Below are positions 1-7,241 of a stretch of DNA of 37,191 bases, in pieces; the stretch's first letter is position 1, and the number at the start of each line of letters is the position of its first letter. The position numbers and the translations under genes were made by a program. The notes beneath the pieces were generated by a model. It did not search any database and was not told the origin of the DNA. It worked only from the letters and a program-made list of their open reading frames with translations. The stretch comes from Flavobacteriales bacterium (GTDB lineage: Bacteria > Bacteroidota > Bacteroidia > NS11-12g > UBA955), in the NCBI GenBank assembly GCA_002737625.1, contig NSIB01000011.1:1-37191 (forward strand), written 5' to 3'.

Positions 1-120
1 CGTGGATGAGGTCTTTTCACCCAAAACCAAAGGGGTGTTAAAATGGTATTGCGAATCGAGCAAATCCAGTGATTCAGGTGGTAATGCTTGGCGATGAGCA
101 GGCCCCAAAGATTTGGACAT
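1..120 (-). other. Possible 5' end of an unidentified gene running off the left edge
   Basis: Reading the minus strand from an ATG at 120 gives 40 codons without a stop up to the window edge, starting MSKSLGPAHRQ. The opposite strand is also open from base 2 to a TGA at 95-97, ending in SSDSGGNAWR. I recognise neither, and 120 bases are too few to decide which strand is coding. The minus reading overlaps the start of the MazG-like remnant by about 23 bases. Treat this as an unresolved edge. Confidence 0.2.
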
Positions 121-268
121 CGCGCTGAGTATTGAAGCCGGCAAACTCCTAGAGAATTTCCTTTGGAAGCAGCCCCAAGATGCCGATATCGAGAAAATCA
201 AAGAAGAGCTAGCCGATGTCTTTGCCTATGCTATAAAACAAATAAACCGTTGCAGAACAACGGTTTAA
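98..268 (+). pseudogene. Remnant of a MazG-like nucleotide pyrophosphohydrolase
   Basis: The plus frame after a TGA at 95-97 reads PKDLDIALSIEAGKLLENF, then FLWKQP, then EELADVFAYAIKQ, and stops at 266-268. This follows the all-alpha MazG/dCTP-pyrophosphatase pattern (PKDLA-SIEAAELLE-F-WK ... EELADV), a family that hydrolyses nucleoside triphosphates to monophosphates. The piece lacks the N-terminal helix with its RDW-QFH segment and has no start codon. It also lacks the C-terminal KY-EK tail, because the last residues (RCRTTV) are encoded by the hairpin at 243-267. In the metal-binding ExxE motif the second glutamate is a lysine (EAGK). I infer an inactive fragment. A real but very divergent short gene, or an assembly error near base 97, cannot be ruled out. 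Confidence 0.5.
243..267 (-). terminator. Hairpin, likely terminator of tRNA-Ser
   Basis: TAAACCGTTG (243-252) and CAACGGTTTA (258-267) form a perfect 10-bp stem with a five-base CAGAA loop. Read on the minus strand, the stem is followed by TTTGTTTTAT, a moderately T-rich tract; on the plus strand no T-run follows. It lies about 30 bases beyond the 3' end of the minus-strand tRNA-Ser, the right place to end that transcript. Confidence 0.6.
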
Positions 269-297
269 AGGTACTTGAAGTGAATTGAAAACCCTTT

Positions 298-387
298 TGG
301 CGGTGAGGGGGGGATTCGAACCCCCGGAACAGTTTCCCGTTCGTCAGTTTAGCAAACTGGTGGTTTAAGCCACTCACCCACCTCACC
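298..387 (-). tRNA. tRNA-Ser(GCU)
   Basis: On the minus strand the acceptor stem GGTGAGG (387-381) pairs with CCTCACC (308-302), followed by discriminator G and an encoded CCA (300-298). The anticodon loop TTGCTAA carries GCT, which reads AGC/AGU serine codons. A long variable arm and a T-arm with GGTTCGAATCC, both typical of class II serine tRNAs, are present. The first anticodon-stem pair reads as C-A, a small irregularity. The gene stands alone with its own promoter (398-428) and terminator hairpin (243-267). Confidence 0.96.
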
Positions 388-397
388 AATGGGGCTG

Positions 398-428
398 CAA
401 ATATAGTATTATCAAAATCCCTTTACAA
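398..428 (-). promoter_or_regulatory. Promoter of tRNA-Ser
   Basis: On the minus strand, TTG (428-426) is followed by 20 bases and then TATATTTG (405-398). This matches the Bacteroidota primary sigma pattern TTTG/TTG-N19-21-TAnnTTTG. Only 10 bases separate the -7 box from the mature 5' end of the tRNA, so the 5' leader must be very short. Confidence 0.65.
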
Positions 429-472
429 GTCCATCCTCCAAAGTTTTTTGTGGAATTCCCAAATATTTCTCC

Positions 473-503
473 GTTCAAATCCCAAAGCGATTCAGTATTT
501 TTG
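473..503 (+). promoter_or_regulatory. Promoter of the thrS operon
   Basis: TATTTTTG at 496-503 is an exact fit to the TAnnTTTG -7 box. A weaker -33 element, GTTC (473-476), lies 19 bases upstream. The ATG of thrS is at 530, giving a leader of about 20 bases. I see no room for a T-box or a large structured leader. It diverges from the tRNA-Ser promoter, with about 45 bases between the two -33 elements. Confidence 0.6.
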
Positions 504-529
504 TAGCCCTTATTGAATAATTGAAACGT

Positions 530-2455
530 ATGCAAATCAACATCACCTTCCCAGACGGCGCCGTTCGCAGCTATCCCAGTGGATCTTCAGCCATGGATGT
601 GGCCCTGTCGATCAGTGAGGGTTTGGCACGTAACGTGCTCGCCGCCAAAGTGGACAAGGAAGTCTGGGATGCCAGTCGGCCCATTAACAAAGACGTTGCC
701 TTGCAATTGCTTACGTGGAAAGATAAGGAGGGTCAGCAGACCTATTGGCACTCGAGCGCACACTTGATGGCGGAAGCGCTAGAAGCATTGTATCCGGGTG
801 TGAAGTTGGCGATCGGTCCAGCGGTTGATAGTGGTTTTTATTACGATGTAGATTTTGGAGATCAGCATTTTTCATCTGAGTCTTTCGAGGCTTTGGAAAA
901 GAAGATGATGGAATTGGCCAGAAATAATAGTGCCTTCGTAAGAAAAGAAGTTTCAAAAGCAGATGCCAAAGCCTATTTCACAGCCAAAGGCGATCCCTAT
1001 AAGTTAGAGTTGATTGAAGATCTGGCCGACGGAAGTATCACTTTTTATGAGCAGGGCAATTTTACCGATTTATGTCGTGGCCCACATATCCCACATACCG
1101 GACATATCAAAGCAGTCAAGTTGCTGAATACAGCCGGTGCATATTGGAGGGGAAACGAAAAGAACAAGCAGTTAACAAGGATATACGGAGTAACCTTCCC
1201 TAAAAAGTCGGAGTTGGATGAGCACTTGGAGAGAATGGAAGAGGCCAAGAAGCGCGATCACCGGAAACTGGGTAAGGAGTTAGAAATTTATACGTTTGAT
1301 GATGATGTAGGTCCAGGATTGCCTTTGTGGTTACCCAATGGGGGAATCATCATTGAGGCCTTGGAAACCTACGCCAAGAAAACGGAGAAAGAGGCTGGAT
1401 ATCAGCGTGTGAAGTCGCCTCACATCGCCAAGGAAAGTATGTACTTGAAGAGCGGACACTTGCCTTACTATGCTGAGAGTATGTTCCCTCCGATGGAAAT
1501 CGATGGGGAGAAGTATTACCTAAAGCCGATGAACTGTCCTCACCACCACAAGATCTTTAAGGCCTTGCCTCATACTTATAAGGAATTGCCATTGCGTTTT
1601 GCTGAATACGGCACTTGTTATCGCTACGAGCAGAGCGGTGAGTTGTTTGGTTTGATGCGGGTGCGCAGTTTGCAAATGAACGACGCACACATTTATTGCA
1701 CCGAAGCACAGTTTGAGGAAGAATTTAAAGGGGTGAATACCTTGTATTTGAAATATTTCGAGAAGTTTGGTATTGATAAGTATGTGATGCGATTCTCTAA
1801 GCACAATCCTGAGAAGTTGGGTCAGAAGTACGTCGACATGCCAGAATTGTGGGAGAAGACAGAAAATATGGTACGTCGTGTGTTGCAAAGCATGGGCGTG
1901 AGCTATGTAGAAGTAGAAGATGAAGCGGCTTTTTACGGACCCAAAATTGATATTCAGGTTTGGAGTGCCATTGGACGTGAATTTACTTTGGCAACCAATC
2001 AGGTGGATTTTGCGCAAGCGGAGCGATTTGATCTTACTTATATCAACGAGAAAAACGAGAAGGAGAGACCCATTATTATTCACCGCGCGCCGTTGAGTAC
2101 GCATGAACGTTTCATTGGTTTCTTACTAGAGCACTACGCTGGAAATTTCCCAACTTGGTTGGCTCCAAAACAGGTCGTGATATTGCCAATTAGCGATAAA
2201 TTTACAGATTACGCCCAAGGGGTTGTAAATTTCTTAAAAAAGCACGATATTCGCGCCTCCTTGGACACTCGGGCCGAGAAAGCGGGCAAGAAAATCCGCG
2301 ACGCCGAAATCGCCAAAATCCCTTACATGCTTATTGTAGGAGAAAAGGAAGCCAACGAACAGCAAGTATCAGTTCGGAAGCACGGCGGTCTCGATTTGGG
2401 TACCATGGGAATTCAGCAATTGGCTGATATATTAATAGATGAAACCAGGATATAG
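530..2455 (+). CDS. thrS: Threonine--tRNA ligase
   Basis: Cytoplasmic class II synthetase that charges tRNA-Thr. The 641-residue product has the full family layout: an N-terminal TGS domain (about 1-62, beginning MQINITFPDG), the second additional domain used for editing, with HSSAHLMAEAL and CRGPH, the catalytic core, and a C-terminal anticodon-binding domain (about 540-641). Zinc-site features are visible: MNCPHHH with C336 equivalent to the catalytic zinc cysteine, and later RAPLSTHERF. Length matches E. coli ThrS (642). An in-frame TTG nine bases upstream would add MKR; I prefer the ATG because the TGS domain starts immediately. It heads an operon and its last 17 bases overlap infC, suggesting translational coupling. 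Confidence 0.98.
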   Translation: MQINITFPDGAVRSYPSGSSAMDVALSISEGLARNVLAAKVDKEVWDASRPINKDVALQLLTWKDKEGQQTYWHSSAHLMAEALEALYPGVKLAIGPAVDSGFYYDVDFGDQHFSSESFEALEKKMMELARNNSAFVRKEVSKADAKAYFTAKGDPYKLELIEDLADGSITFYEQGNFTDLCRGPHIPHTGHIKAVKLLNTAGAYWRGNEKNKQLTRIYGVTFPKKSELDEHLERMEEAKKRDHRKLGKELEIYTFDDDVGPGLPLWLPNGGIIIEALETYAKKTEKEAGYQRVKSPHIAKESMYLKSGHLPYYAESMFPPMEIDGEKYYLKPMNCPHHHKIFKALPHTYKELPLRFAEYGTCYRYEQSGELFGLMRVRSLQMNDAHIYCTEAQFEEEFKGVNTLYLKYFEKFGIDKYVMRFSKHNPEKLGQKYVDMPELWEKTENMVRRVLQSMGVSYVEVEDEAAFYGPKIDIQVWSAIGREFTLATNQVDFAQAERFDLTYINEKNEKERPIIIHRAPLSTHERFIGFLLEHYAGNFPTWLAPKQVVILPISDKFTDYAQGVVNFLKKHDIRASLDTRAEKAGKKIRDAEIAKIPYMLIVGEKEANEQQVSVRKHGGLDLGTMGIQQLADILIDETRI

Positions 2456-2993
2456 CAGAAGACCATTCGTAAAGAAAGAGGCTCTCCACAAGATCAATGA
2501 GCTGATTACCGCTGCCAATGTGCGGGTGGTAGGAGAGCATATGCCTGTGGATGTTTACCCTACTGCCAAGGCTTTGGAAGTTGCCTATGAATTGGGATTA
2601 GACCTGGTGGAAATCTCACCACAAGCCGATCCTCCAGTTTGTAAAATTGTGGATTACAAGAAATTCTTGTATGAGCAAAAGAAAAAACAAAAGGAAATTA
2701 AAGCAAATGCGGTGAAGCAAGAGGTGAAGGAGATTCGTTTTGGTCCAAATACAGACGAACACGATATCGATTTCAAAATCAAGCACTCAAAGCATTTCTT
2801 GGAGCAAGGACATAAAGTACGTGCATATGTTTTTTTTAGAGGTCGTACCATTATCTATAAGCAGCGCGGTATTGATTTGTTGATGGGGTATGCCAACGTA
2901 TTGATAGACGAAGGATACGCTAAGTTGGAGTCAGAGCCCAAAGAAGAAGGAAAAAAGGTTGCCATCATTTTGGCGCCAAAAGTAAAAAAATAA
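2439..2993 (+). CDS. infC: Translation initiation factor IF-3
   Basis: IF-3 binds the 30S subunit, prevents premature 50S joining and checks start-codon selection. The 184-residue product shows the N-terminal domain (HKINELITA, then DLVEISPQADPPVCKIVDY), a lysine-rich linker (FLYEQKKKQKEIKAN) and the C-terminal domain (EIRFGPNTDEHD through the end). The start is an ordinary ATG inside thrS, in another frame, 17 bases before the thrS stop. No later ATG would keep the N-terminal domain, so the overlap looks real. E. coli infC instead uses a rare AUU start for autoregulation; no sign of that here. Followed by rpmI and rplT as in most bacteria. Confidence 0.97.
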   Translation: MKPGYSRRPFVKKEALHKINELITAANVRVVGEHMPVDVYPTAKALEVAYELGLDLVEISPQADPPVCKIVDYKKFLYEQKKKQKEIKANAVKQEVKEIRFGPNTDEHDIDFKIKHSKHFLEQGHKVRAYVFFRGRTIIYKQRGIDLLMGYANVLIDEGYAKLESEPKEEGKKVAIILAPKVKK

Positions 2994-3020
2994 ACGTTTT
3001 TAAAAATAAGAATTCAGGAT

Positions 3021-3221
3021 ATGCCTAAAATGAAGACCAATTCCAGCGCCAAAAAAAGGTTCACCGTAACCGGAACTGGAAAAGTAAAAAGAGCGAAAGC
3101 ATTCAAAAATCACATTTTGACAAAGAAATCAACCAAGCGCAAGCGCGCATTGGGCAATGATGCCATTGTGGATGTTACAAACATGAGCAATGTTAAATTC
3201 ATGCTTCGCATCGGAAAATAA
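3021..3221 (+). CDS. rpmI: 50S ribosomal protein L35
   Basis: A 66-residue basic protein beginning [14 protein letters not shown], with [14 protein letters not shown], the standard L35 pattern, and of normal length. It is a late-assembling component of the large subunit that binds 23S rRNA. It lies 27 bases after infC and 75 bases before rplT. A perfect 16-base palindrome in the following spacer may matter for expression of rplT. Confidence 0.97.
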   Translation: MPKMKTNSSAKKRFTVTGTGKVKRAKAFKNHILTKKSTKRKRALGNDAIVDVTNMSNVKFMLRIGK

Positions 3222-3244
3222 TTAAAACAAAATTTGGCCGGAGC

Positions 3245-3260
3245 ACAAAAGCGCTTTTGT
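3245..3260. repeat. Perfect 16-base palindrome between rpmI and rplT
   Basis: ACAAAAGCGCTTTTGT reads the same on both strands, with no central loop. As RNA it could form a short hairpin or a dimer contact, without a following T-run, so it is not a standard terminator. It lies 23 bases after the rpmI stop and 36 before the rplT start. In other bacteria L20 represses its own operon by binding leader RNA; whether this element has that role is inference only. Confidence 0.6.
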
Positions 3261-3296
3261 AATAGATTGCCGCTCAAGCCATTAAACTAAAATACT

Positions 3297-3647
3297 ATGC
3301 CAAGATCCGTCAACCACGTCGCGAGTAAAGCTCGCCGCAAAAAAATCCTCAAACTCGCCAAAGGTTACTTTGGTCGTCGTAAAAACGTTTGGACCGTAGC
3401 CAAAAACGCAGTAGAAAAAGGTTTAACCTATGCCTACCGTGACCGCCGCGTTAAGAAACGCGAATTCCGCTCATTGTGGATCGTGCGTATCAATGCCGCT
3501 TGTCGTTTGCACGGTGTAAGTTACAGCAAATTCATGGGTAAGCTTAATAGCAGTGCCCTTGAAATCAACCGCAAAGTCCTAGCCGATTTAGCTATGAATG
3601 ACCCTGCTGGCTTCAAAGCCATCTTTGATCAGATCATGAAAGGGTAA
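3297..3647 (+). CDS. rplT: 50S ribosomal protein L20
   Basis: The 116-residue protein starts [16 protein letters not shown] and contains [24 protein letters not shown] and [11 protein letters not shown], all hallmarks of L20. The basic N-terminal arm enters the 23S rRNA core and the globular C-terminal half binds helices near domain II. L20 is required early in large-subunit assembly and is the autoregulator of infC-rpmI-rplT operons in E. coli and Bacillus. Last gene of its operon; a strong terminator follows 28 bases downstream. Confidence 0.98.
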   Translation: MPRSVNHVASKARRKKILKLAKGYFGRRKNVWTVAKNAVEKGLTYAYRDRRVKKREFRSLWIVRINAACRLHGVSYSKFMGKLNSSALEINRKVLADLAMNDPAGFKAIFDQIMKG

Positions 3648-3674
3648 TCAGCGCGCTGAAATCAATCATCTTTC

Positions 3675-3704
3675 AAAAAGCCCCGGAAACGGGGCTTTTT
3701 TTTT
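3675..3704 (+). terminator. Rho-independent terminator of the thrS-rplT operon
   Basis: AAAAAGCCCCG (3675-3685) pairs with CGGGGCTTTTT (3690-3700) around a GAAA tetraloop, followed by four more T. The A-rich left arm would also allow it to work on the minus strand. Confidence 0.92.
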
Positions 3705-3754
3705 AAAAATTTGAGTTTGATAATTCAAAGGTTAAATTCTAGAATAAAGGGGGG

Positions 3755-3774
3755 ATACCCAAATGGGTGGGTAT
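3755..3774 (-). terminator. Weak hairpin, possible end of the 3796-4866 gene
   Basis: ATACCCA (3755-3761) and TGGGTAT (3768-3774) form a 7-bp stem with a six-base loop. It lies about 20 bases beyond the stop of the minus-strand gene. The sequence after it on that strand is C-rich before it becomes T-rich, so terminator function is uncertain. Confidence 0.35.
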
Positions 3775-3795
3775 TTATCAATCAAAAGGATTCCA

Positions 3796-4866
3796 TTATT
3801 TAGAATCCCACAATGTGTAGGTTCGGATGTTTCCCCTAGATTGGAAATTGATGGCCAAGACATCAGAGAAAATTGCTCTGAACATAATCTTTTTGGCTGT
3901 ATTGTATTGGTATTCCACTTCATTGTTTAAGCCGACCCTCTGAATCTCAGATAAGGGTTGGTTACCATCAGCCGCCGCCGCTTTTGCATATTCGTTGCAC
4001 TCCTCCAATAATATGGGCTTTTCATAGACTCCTGCCGCATTTTTAGTATAAATCTTTATCGTATTCTTTGTGCCCGCAGGTCGCTCCGTGGTTAAATTTC
4101 CCTGCAAATACATATCCTCCCCGCTAAATGGAGACCGTACGGGTTTTATTCGAATGTATTCACCATCTTCCCTAAGGGTATCGTCGCACAAATCAAAAAG
4201 ATAGTTGATGTCTTCCATGACCAATCTGCGAATGATTTTTTCATTATTCAATCGCATACGTTCTTCATCGAACTTTTCGGTACTAATCAAATTTGCAATC
4301 GCTTGCTTGGAAATTCCACTCAATAATTCATCTCTAAAGATTGTCCAATTTACCAATTCTTCCACCGCGCCCCGGTTGTTGAATTTTACCTTCAATGGCT
4401 GCAGCTGAATGCTGTTGGCGTTTTTCCATGGCCTACTTCCACCCGCATCACCAAAATAGCTCATCTCAAACGTATTGACCCCATCCGTTTTGGAAAAAAT
4501 CAAAAAACAGGTATCTAACTTAACGTCCAAAAAGAAATCGTTCTCATTGGTGATGTACTCTTGGGTAAAGAGCTGATAAACAAATTGTTGCTTATTAAAT
4601 AGGGTGGAAATGGGGTAGAGGGTATCGGGTTTTGTTTCGCCTTGTCCTTGGTTTAATGGGCTTGCGGCAGTGGCTTGCTCGGTTGTAGTTGCCGCTCGAT
4701 TTCCGCTACCTTCTATTGGACGCTTGATCTTGAATGACGTGTTTTGTGCCGAAACAGGGCTATGGGAAAACAATAGAAGAAAACTGCCAAATCCGGCAAT
4801 TAGATTTCTTCGAAAAATTGAATGGGCTTGTGGAGCGATATAATTTGTGATGGATAGGAATGTCAT
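3796..4866 (-). CDS. Exported protein of unknown function
   Basis: I do not recognise this 356-residue protein. It starts at an ATG (a TTG 12 bases earlier is less likely). Its N-terminus has RR, a hydrophobic stretch (LIAGFGSFLLLF) and SPVSAQ, a clear signal peptide with cleavage after about residue 40, so it should reach the periplasm or beyond. The mature start is low-complexity (Gly, Ala, Thr, Gln), followed by a mixed, soluble-looking body with several cysteines. No T9SS sorting domain is visible at the C-terminus, which ends TYTLWDSK. It stands alone between two oppositely oriented neighbours: the rplT terminator downstream and the end of the GT51 gene upstream. Coding status rests on length, signal peptide and the lack of a better overlapping frame. 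Confidence 0.8.
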   Translation of the reverse strand: MTFLSITNYIAPQAHSIFRRNLIAGFGSFLLLFSHSPVSAQNTSFKIKRPIEGSGNRAATTTEQATAASPLNQGQGETKPDTLYPISTLFNKQQFVYQLFTQEYITNENDFFLDVKLDTCFLIFSKTDGVNTFEMSYFGDAGGSRPWKNANSIQLQPLKVKFNNRGAVEELVNWTIFRDELLSGISKQAIANLISTEKFDEERMRLNNEKIIRRLVMEDINYLFDLCDDTLREDGEYIRIKPVRSPFSGEDMYLQGNLTTERPAGTKNTIKIYTKNAAGVYEKPILLEECNEYAKAAAADGNQPLSEIQRVGLNNEVEYQYNTAKKIMFRAIFSDVLAINFQSRGNIRTYTLWDSK

Positions 4867-4893
4867 GGTAGTGTTCAAAGACGACCTACCCTT

Positions 4894-4925
4894 GCAAATC
4901 GTTTGCCAAAGATGTTAAACTTTGG
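4894..4925. repeat. Two overlapping small inverted repeats upstream of the exported protein
   Basis: GCAAA-TCG-TTTGC (4894-4906) is followed by CCAAAG (4906-4911) and CTTTGG (4920-4925). They lie 28-60 bases before the start of the minus-strand exported-protein gene, in the region where a promoter or operator would be. I could not place a good TAnnTTTG box there. They may be regulatory or chance in an AT-rich spacer. Confidence 0.3.
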
Positions 4926-5042
4926 TTCAGAGGTTACAAACTTTCAAATACAAGCTCGGAATTGTGGATTGTAAGACCATTAAAGACCGAATGACACCCA
5001 GGTGATGGGATAGGGCATTGATTTAATGGACAATTTTACTGA

Positions 5043-7241
5043 TTAATCGTATTCGTTTTGTTCGATCGCTTCTAGCGGCAATTCTCCTTCCTCGAACACT
5101 TCATAGGGGATTTCGGTAGTATCGCGCTTTTTTGCAGGGCCTTTGAGTCTTGTCCAAGCATCAGGATGGATACACACTTGGAAAATTGCGGTATCTATAG
5201 TTCCGGAATCTTTGGCTAGTAGGCGTCTACGTAGTGCACTAAAATGCCCGTTATTGCTCAAAATACAGCCATTTGAATCGAGGAACCACCGCACTTTTTT
5301 GGGCATCGGGATGATGCTCGCAAGGAAGGTGCATTCGCCCAAGTTAAGGTCTATCGGGTTTTTGTGGAAATAGAATCGCGAGGCTTCGGTCACACCAAAG
5401 ATGCCGGGACCCCATTCAATCACGTTTAAATAGACTTCAAGCAGGCGAGATTTTGACACCAATCCACGGCGTTCCATTAACCAAGTCAATAAAATTTCTT
5501 CCACTTTCCTAGCGATGGTTTTTCTACGACCGAGGAAAACGTTTTTCACGAGTTGCATTGAAATGGTAGAACCGCCGCGAGCAAATCGTTTTTGACTGTA
5601 ATTCTGGGCGATACTGGAGCGAAATGCATCCATATAAAACCCTTGGTGATGATAAAAATCCGGGTCTTCGCTGCGCATCACACAACGTGTAAGATCCGGG
5701 CTTATATTATCGATTCGTGAAAAATTCCCATTCGATTCACCCACTTGAAAACGGGCAACCACTTCGCCTTTCTCCCAATAGGTATAAGTGAATTCTCCGT
5801 TAATGATACGGGGATCTACATTGCCCCATTTTACAATCGTAAAATCCTTGCTCGGCCACATTTTGCTTTCCAAAATACAATCACGGGGTTTTTCATGCTC
5901 TATGGCAAATTGGAATCTATATTCAAGGGTTCCGGTGGCTTGTGGGATGCCAATGTTTCTAAAAAGACCCACAGGTAAACTGGCAAAAAAATTATTAGCC
6001 TTAAGGCGAGGCATGTAAATATTTAAAGCGTATTTAGGGTTGTTTCCACCTTGGTATTGAGCAAAAATATTCGCGTTGATGTGGTTGATCTGAACGGAGC
6101 TTTGACTGTCTAGTTCAAAAAATCCATCCTTAATATCGCAAACAAATCTACCATTGGCAGAATCCACTTGAACCAAAGTATCGGAAATGCGCTCATCGTT
6201 CACTTGTAAACCTACGAATCCACCGCGTAAATCGGCATGAATGGCACCAAATGACTCTCCCAATTCAGTGACTTCGAAATCGGCTTTTTGGAATCCCAAA
6301 CCATTCAATACCAATGGTATGGAGACGAATTTTTGATTTTTACTCGGTGTGATGCTTACGTGACCCGTGAGATCGTCTTTGTCTATGTCGCCTTGCAACA
6401 CAAACTGAACCGATTTTGTAGTGGTAGCGGGTAGGGTGTCTGCGTCCGATTTTCTTTGTCTGTGATATTCTTTTTTGTCCTTTTCGCTGTTGATTTTTTC
6501 GCTAGTTGCGAGCAACTGCATCGACAGTGCTTTGTGTTTAAAGAGGGTGTTGGGCAATTGAAGAGAAAATGTACCGGTTGTGTCGGTTAGCGACATTTTG
6601 GTATCGCGCATTTCCAAGTAATTAGGCGCTTTACCAATATACGATTCGAGTTGTCTAAACAGATTTACGATGGGGTCTTTATTGGGGTTTGCCTTTTCCT
6701 CTGGTTTGTCATCGCTTCCCATCAAGCCACAATAATTGCAGTAGTTGGGTAGGTTAACCAGATAAAGCGATAGTTGTTCGGTTTCGAATCCAGAAAGTCC
6801 GATATCCCAAAATTTCCAAACGTTGAGCCCGATGGCCAAATCATCGCAGGCAAAAACGGGTGTATTAGGAAGAGATTTGTAGATAGCCTTCTGCGCGGTA
6901 GGCAAAGTATCGTTTGGCGCTGGAATCGGTTGATTGTAATTGAGTGAAAGACCTTTCAAGTGAACCCCGAACAACCAAGTAAAGCCTTTTTCGTTGCAGG
7001 TGAGGGCATAGCCTTTTTTCTCCAATTTCGCTACGGCCTTGTTGAAAGCCCAGTTGAGGAGCATACCTCGGCAGGAAAGCCAAACTATCAAAAAAATCGC
7101 AAACGCTATCCCTGTAAACCACGATGTTTTCTTCAGCCATTTAAATCCCCGATTTGGATCGGTGAGCCACTGCCAAAGAAAATTAATCCAAGTTCGGATG
7201 CGTTCCGGTGTAGTTATGCGGGGTGATTTGTCTGAGCTCAT
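5043..7241 (-). CDS. AsmA-like/GT51 fusion: membrane-bound peptidoglycan glycosyltransferase
   Basis: The 732-residue protein has a transmembrane helix at about 40-58 (WFTGIAFAIFLIVWL), then about 430 residues resembling AsmA-type beta-rich periplasmic proteins (ALTCNEKGFTWLFGVHLKGL). A C-terminal GT51 domain covers about 510-690. GT51 enzymes polymerise lipid II into glycan strands. The motifs are intact: SEDPDFYHHQGF with the catalytic Glu near 525, GGSTISMQLVKNVFL near 555, and NVIEWGPGIFGVTEASRFYF near 608, closest to monofunctional MtgA. No transpeptidase domain follows. Its start overlaps the end of purB by 59 bases in another frame; the next ATG would remove the membrane helix, so the overlap is probably real. 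Expressed with purB. The AsmA assignment is by overall pattern only; the GT51 assignment is firm. Confidence 0.88.
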   Translation of the reverse strand: MSSDKSPRITTPERIRTWINFLWQWLTDPNRGFKWLKKTSWFTGIAFAIFLIVWLSCRGMLLNWAFNKAVAKLEKKGYALTCNEKGFTWLFGVHLKGLSLNYNQPIPAPNDTLPTAQKAIYKSLPNTPVFACDDLAIGLNVWKFWDIGLSGFETEQLSLYLVNLPNYCNYCGLMGSDDKPEEKANPNKDPIVNLFRQLESYIGKAPNYLEMRDTKMSLTDTTGTFSLQLPNTLFKHKALSMQLLATSEKINSEKDKKEYHRQRKSDADTLPATTTKSVQFVLQGDIDKDDLTGHVSITPSKNQKFVSIPLVLNGLGFQKADFEVTELGESFGAIHADLRGGFVGLQVNDERISDTLVQVDSANGRFVCDIKDGFFELDSQSSVQINHINANIFAQYQGGNNPKYALNIYMPRLKANNFFASLPVGLFRNIGIPQATGTLEYRFQFAIEHEKPRDCILESKMWPSKDFTIVKWGNVDPRIINGEFTYTYWEKGEVVARFQVGESNGNFSRIDNISPDLTRCVMRSEDPDFYHHQGFYMDAFRSSIAQNYSQKRFARGGSTISMQLVKNVFLGRRKTIARKVEEILLTWLMERRGLVSKSRLLEVYLNVIEWGPGIFGVTEASRFYFHKNPIDLNLGECTFLASIIPMPKKVRWFLDSNGCILSNNGHFSALRRRLLAKDSGTIDTAIFQVCIHPDAWTRLKGPAKKRDTTEIPYEVFEEGELPLEAIEQNEYD

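Noticed and set aside
1520-2104. Long open frame on the minus strand inside thrS
   Set aside because: It lies fully antisense to the catalytic core of thrS, has no recognisable motif, and thrS is certain.
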